In this document: positions 60,500-64,000 of the stretch, piece after piece
Position numbering within the stretch: position 1 is the stretch's first letter
Layout of the letters: each line of letters starts with the position of its first letter
Assembly (NCBI GenBank): GCA_943331005.2
Contig: CALQJX020000010.1
Coordinates: 1-64,000, forward strand
DNA: 64,000 nucleotides
Direction: 5' to 3'
Origin: Bordetella parapertussis
GTDB taxonomy: Bacteria; Bacteroidota; Bacteroidia; Chitinophagales; Chitinophagaceae
Notes under the pieces: generated by a model
The model's database searches: none
Told to the model about the DNA's origin: nothing
What the model saw: the letters and a program-made list of their open reading frames with translations, nothing else
Translations under genes and position numbers: made by a program

Positions 60500-61489
60500 A
60501 TGATTCTTGTTACCGGCGGTAGTGGATTTTTAGGTCAGCATCTTTTGCACGAGTTATCGGGCAGGGGAGCGCAGGTGCGTGCATTATACAATTCCCACAA
60601 ACCGGAAGGCGCATTGCTGCAGCTAAAGGGCGTGACATGGATGCAATGCGATCTGCTGGATATCTATGCGGTGGAAGAGGCAATGGAGGGTGTTACAGAC
60701 ATTTATCACTGTGCTGCAAAGGTTTCTTTCGATCCGCTGCACAGAGATGCAATGCTGCATTTCAACCCGGAGAGTACTGCCAATATTGTGAACCAGGCCA
60801 TAGAGCAGGGTATCCGCAAGATGGTCTATGTGAGCTCTGTAGCGGCCCTGGGCCGTAGTGGCGCCGATACCGAAACAAAAGAAATAGATGAGGAGCAGGA
60901 GTGGGGCGAGAGCAAGTACAATTCGGCATACGGTATCAGTAAATACCTGGCCGAAAATGAGGTGTGGCGCGGTGTGGGTGAGGGTCTGAATGCGGTGATT
61001 GTTTGCCCCTCTGTGATACTGGGTCCCGGCGACTGGAGTACAGGATCGGCTCAGCTGATGAGTGTGGTGAACAAAGAATTCAAGTACTATACCAATGGCG
61101 TGAACGGGTGGGTGGGCGTGAAAGATGTAGTTGCAGCCATGGTGCAGCTGATGGCCGCCGATGTGGAGGCAGAGCGTTTTATAGTGAGTACCGGCAACTA
61201 TGCCTATAAAGAGATCTTTACCACTATGGCTCATGCGCTGGGCAGAAAGCCACCGCACATATATGCATCTCCGTTTATGACCGGCCTTATATGGCGTGCC
61301 AATAGTTTATTGTCGCGTATTACCGGAGCAAATGCAGTTATTACGAGGGAAACAGCGGCAACCGCACATAGTATATCTAATTACAACAACAATAAATTAC
61401 TGCAGGTTTTGCCCGGTTTCAGGTATATGCCTATTGCAGAAAGTATAGCCTACATGGCCGATGCCTTCAGGAAGGAAAACGGCATTTAA
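60500..61489 (+). CDS. NAD-dependent epimerase/dehydratase family protein
   Basis: The 329-residue extended short-chain dehydrogenase has the NAD motif TGGSGFLG (5-12), VYVSSVAALG with the catalytic serine region (112-113) and the YxxxK pair Y144/K148 in AYGISKYLAE. The later segment GDWSTGSAQLMSVVNKEFK lines the substrate pocket. The substrate is unknown (sugar nucleotide or dihydroflavonol-like). The start follows a -7 element TACTTTTG by about 50 nt; the 5' region contains a 16-bp inverted repeat arm. Confidence 0.88.
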   Translation: MILVTGGSGFLGQHLLHELSGRGAQVRALYNSHKPEGALLQLKGVTWMQCDLLDIYAVEEAMEGVTDIYHCAAKVSFDPLHRDAMLHFNPESTANIVNQAIEQGIRKMVYVSSVAALGRSGADTETKEIDEEQEWGESKYNSAYGISKYLAENEVWRGVGEGLNAVIVCPSVILGPGDWSTGSAQLMSVVNKEFKYYTNGVNGWVGVKDVVAAMVQLMAADVEAERFIVSTGNYAYKEIFTTMAHALGRKPPHIYASPFMTGLIWRANSLLSRITGANAVITRETAATAHSISNYNNNKLLQVLPGFRYMPIAESIAYMADAFRKENGI

Positions 61490-61757
61490 GAAATATCAAC
61501 CAAAAGCAATATCGGTATAATGCAGGCGAGTAGCGGCAATACGTATATTGATAATTTGCCTGATTTTCATTAAATAAGGCATGGTTTTTTTATTATTTGG
61601 GAAAACAGTCGTATACTTGCAATCAGGAAACACAGTTGTTCCATCCTTTCTTTCAGTTTACCTGAAAAAATCCCCAAATAATTACTTTTTCATTTCAAGT
61701 TCACAGAAACAGGATCTATTATTTTCATTCTAAAAATACCTCGGAAAAATAACACGC

Positions 61758-63590
61758 ATGCCTTACGACATTACGCAGCTCAATGACATGCTCATTCCTG
61801 AGCTAATAGACGTAGCAAATACCCTGAAGATTCAAAATAGTGCAGGCCTGGATAAACAAAAACTGGTATACAAAATACTGGATCAGCAGGCACTGATGGC
61901 AGCTACACCGGTAGTAGAAGAAGCCAAGAAAAAACGCGGTCGCAAACCCAAAGAAGAGGCAGCACCGGCAGCAGAAAAAACTGTAGCCGCTCTTGCAAAT
62001 GAGGCACCTGCGCCGGTAGCTGAAACACCCGCCCCCACAACAATAGAAACACCAACACCTGCCGCAGCAGATGCAGCAGAAGAAAATACACAGACTGAAG
62101 ATGGTGCCGACAGAAAGCGCCGCCAGCGCAAACCCAAGGATGAACTGAATGCAGGCAGGCCGCCAAGGCATGCAAACCCTGCAGCACAGCCATGGGCAGA
62201 ACGCAGGAACAATGAACCAAGGCAGCCGCAACCTGTGAGAACAGAGACGCCGCCGGCACCACCGGTTGCCGCACCTGCACCGGAAGCAGAAGGTTCTGTA
62301 GCAGAAAGCAACGGTATAACCATGCCGGAGCCCGAAACCAATGAAGTGCAGCAGCAGCAGCAGCCTGAGGCAGAACAGCAGGTAAGGCAGGAACGCCCGC
62401 CGCACCAGCAGTTCAACAACCGTCCTCGCAGAGACCAGCAGCAACCGCAACAACAAAGCAATTTCAATCTGGAGTTTGAAGGAATAGTAGCCAGCGAAGG
62501 CGTACTGGAAATGATGCCCGACGGGTATGGCTTCCTGCGTAGCAGCGACTATAACTACCTCAGCTCTCCTGATGATATATATGTATCTCCATCGCAGATA
62601 AAACTGTTTGGTCTGAAGACCGGAGATACGGTGAAAGGCAGTGTGCGCCCACCAAAAGAAGGCGAAAAATACTTCGCACTACTGAAAGTGGAAAGCATCA
62701 ATGGCAGGCACCCTGATGAGATACGTGATCGCGTACCATTCGACTACCTGACCCCATTGTTCCCATTCGAGAAGCTGAACCTTACTACCACAGGTAGCAA
62801 CTACAGCACCCGTATCATGGATCTCTTTACCCCTATAGGTAAGGGCCAGCGCGGACTGATAGTGGCACAGCCTAAAACAGGTAAGACCATGTTGCTGAAG
62901 GAAGTGGCTAATGCAATTGCAGCAAACCACCCCGAATGCTACCTGATGATAGTGCTGGTAGATGAGCGCCCGGAGGAAGTTACCGATATGCAACGCAGTG
63001 TGCGTGCAGAAGTGATCGCATCGACGTTTGATGAGCCAGCTGATAAACACGTAAAAGTATCTACCATTGCTTTGCAGAAAGCCAAGCGCCTGGTAGAAGT
63101 GGGCCACGATGTGGTAATACTACTGGATTCTATAACCCGCCTGGCACGTGCCCACAACACTGTGGCGCCTGCAAGTGGCAAGGTACTGAGTGGTGGTGTG
63201 GAAGCAAACGCTATGCAGAAACCAAAACAGTTCTTTGGTGCTGCCCGTAAAATAGAGAACGGCGGCTCGCTGACCATACTGGCTACTGCTCTTATAGATA
63301 CCGGTTCTAAAATGGATGAGGTGATCTTTGAAGAGTTCAAGGGTACCGGTAACATGGAGCTGCAGCTGGACAGGAAACTTGCCAACAAGCGTATCTTCCC
63401 TGCAATTGACATCACATCATCATCGACCCGCCGCGACGATCTGCTGCTGGACAAAGATGTTCAGAACAAGATGTGGCTGCTGCGCAACCATATTTCTGAC
63501 ATGAACACCGATGAGGCGATGCACTTCCTGCTGAAGCAGATGAAGGGAACGAGGAGCAACGAAGAGTTCCTTGCTACAATGAATAAATAA
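61758..63590 (+). CDS. rho: Transcription termination factor Rho
   Basis: The 610-residue protein has an N-terminal Rho_N region ([20 protein letters not shown]), a Glu/Pro/Ala/Gln-rich insert at about 55-235, the cold-shock RNA-binding domain ([20 protein letters not shown]) and the hexameric ATPase: Walker A AQPKTGKT (370-377), [14 protein letters not shown] (Q-loop region), Walker [14 protein letters not shown] and [14 protein letters not shown]. All catalytic residues look intact. The insert contains runs such as [13 protein letters not shown]. It is monocistronic with a 268-bp leader region and a strong terminator. Confidence 0.97.
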   Translation: MPYDITQLNDMLIPELIDVANTLKIQNSAGLDKQKLVYKILDQQALMAATPVVEEAKKKRGRKPKEEAAPAAEKTVAALANEAPAPVAETPAPTTIETPTPAAADAAEENTQTEDGADRKRRQRKPKDELNAGRPPRHANPAAQPWAERRNNEPRQPQPVRTETPPAPPVAAPAPEAEGSVAESNGITMPEPETNEVQQQQQPEAEQQVRQERPPHQQFNNRPRRDQQQPQQQSNFNLEFEGIVASEGVLEMMPDGYGFLRSSDYNYLSSPDDIYVSPSQIKLFGLKTGDTVKGSVRPPKEGEKYFALLKVESINGRHPDEIRDRVPFDYLTPLFPFEKLNLTTTGSNYSTRIMDLFTPIGKGQRGLIVAQPKTGKTMLLKEVANAIAANHPECYLMIVLVDERPEEVTDMQRSVRAEVIASTFDEPADKHVKVSTIALQKAKRLVEVGHDVVILLDSITRLARAHNTVAPASGKVLSGGVEANAMQKPKQFFGAARKIENGGSLTILATALIDTGSKMDEVIFEEFKGTGNMELQLDRKLANKRIFPAIDITSSSTRRDDLLLDKDVQNKMWLLRNHISDMNTDEAMHFLLKQMKGTRSNEEFLATMNK

Positions 63591-63608
63591 TTCTACGTCA
63601 CTGATAAC

Positions 63609-63642
63609 AAAAAGGGCAACCATCAATGGTTGCCCTTTTTTT
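63609..63642 (+). terminator. Terminator of rho
   Basis: AAAAAGGGCAACCA and TGGTTGCCCTTTTT pair around TCAA and end in a T-run. It begins 19 nt after the rho stop. Confidence 0.92.
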
Positions 63643-63695
63643 GTGCGATATGTGTAGCTGAATATTAGTGACAGATGCAGCAAACTTTACTCCAT

Positions 63696-63726
63696 AAAAA
63701 ATGCCGCCATTACGGCGGCATTTTTT
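63696..63726 (-). terminator. Terminator of the RND transporter gene
   Basis: AAAAAATGCCGCC and GGCGGCATTTTTT pair around ATTAC. It lies 22 bp beyond the stop of the - strand gene at 63748. Confidence 0.9.
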
Positions 63727-63747
63727 ATATCACAGAAGGGACGTCTA

Positions 63748-64000
63748 TTATTCGCCTAAAGAGTTATTAACCTTTGCTTTGACCCTGCTGATCCATGCTT
63801 TAAGTCTGAAGCTGAGCAGGCACATAACCGGCACAACTATCAGGGTGAGGACTGTGGCAAAGCTGAGACCATAGATCATGGTCCATGCCAGTGGCCCCCA
63901 GAATGCGTTACTGTCGCCACCGAAGAAGATATCCGGCTTCAGGTGGGTGAACAGTCCTGCGAAATCTATGTTGAAACCAACACCCAGCGGAATGAGGCCG
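63748..64000 (-). CDS. C-terminus of an RND efflux permease (partial)
   Basis: The - strand from the right edge reads GLIPLGVGFNIDFAGLFTHL, DIFFGGDSNAFWGPLAWTMI, YGLSFATVLTLIVVPVMCLL and ends KAKVNNSLGE-stop. The segment FWGPLAWTMIYGLSFATVLTL is the last membrane part of AcrB/CzcA-like RND pumps. About 84 residues are visible; the rest lies beyond the window. Confidence 0.85.
   Translation of the reverse strand, partial: GLIPLGVGFNIDFAGLFTHLKPDIFFGGDSNAFWGPLAWTMIYGLSFATVLTLIVVPVMCLLSFRLKAWISRVKAKVNNSLGE

Overview
The window reads as a chromosomal segment of a Bacteroidota bacterium, most likely a member of the Chitinophagales. Many genes are preceded by the Bacteroidota -7 element TAnnTTTG, with no purine-rich ribosome binding site. 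Several secreted proteins end in type IX secretion (T9SS) sorting domains, and one carries the CHU-type gliding-motility C-terminal domain. TonB-dependent receptors with an N-terminal carboxypeptidase-like domain are present, and rho carries the long disordered insert usual in this phylum. About fifty protein genes are packed on both strands, with convergent pairs separated by strong bidirectional hairpin terminators. No function has been checked against a database; assignments rest on motifs and family knowledge.

Layout. 1-566 is a 108-bp tandem repeat array that probably continues left of the window. 631-3386 holds a SnoaL-like protein and an HxlR regulator (divergent pair), then a HipB/HipA toxin-antitoxin operon. 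3611-6186 is a VWA protein plus AAA ATPase pair. 6269-10926 holds a T9SS multicopper oxidase with a redoxin, a repeat-rich T9SS protein and a CHU_C lipoprotein. 11148-15406 is an operon of three different photolyase/cryptochrome genes. 15505-16111 holds tRNA-Ala(GGC), a broken GIY-YIG nuclease gene, a tRNA-like duplicate and two very strong hairpins. 16145-29949 holds a giant NHL/Ig-like T9SS protein, a DinB-like protein, an SF1 helicase, a decayed Phd/ParE locus among repeats, an S41 peptidase, a TonB receptor and a membrane MutS-like ATPase. 30020-35618 is a likely metal and heme region: TonB receptor, HMA-like protein, Cys-rich protein, di-heme peroxidase and cytochrome c. 35621-50592 is mostly ordinary chromosome: two MFS transporters, tmRNA, TPR proteins, a sensor kinase, panD, a flippase-like protein, rfaE2, a 2-oxoacid:ferredoxin oxidoreductase alpha subunit, and DnaJ and SRPBCC proteins. 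50593-53700 is an AT-richer accessory island with a REP-associated tyrosine transposase (RAYT) unit, a YbjQ-like protein, a transposase relic and dispersed repeats. 53701-64000 returns to housekeeping genes: MoxR, a cupin anti-sigma-like protein, a GlcD-like oxidase, an epimerase, rho and the end of an RND efflux pump.

The most unusual content is non-coding. (1) A RAYT gene is bracketed by 54-bp inverted REP units, with related units scattered elsewhere. (2) A GIY-YIG gene is fused at its 3' end to a duplicated tRNA-Ala whose anticodon arm is replaced by a 20-bp palindrome; a similar 20-bp palindrome interrupts a REP unit at 22635. (3) A roughly 380-bp non-coding repeat is present twice, 28 kb apart. 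(4) A second double-hairpin repeat family is found at 24981 and 52456.
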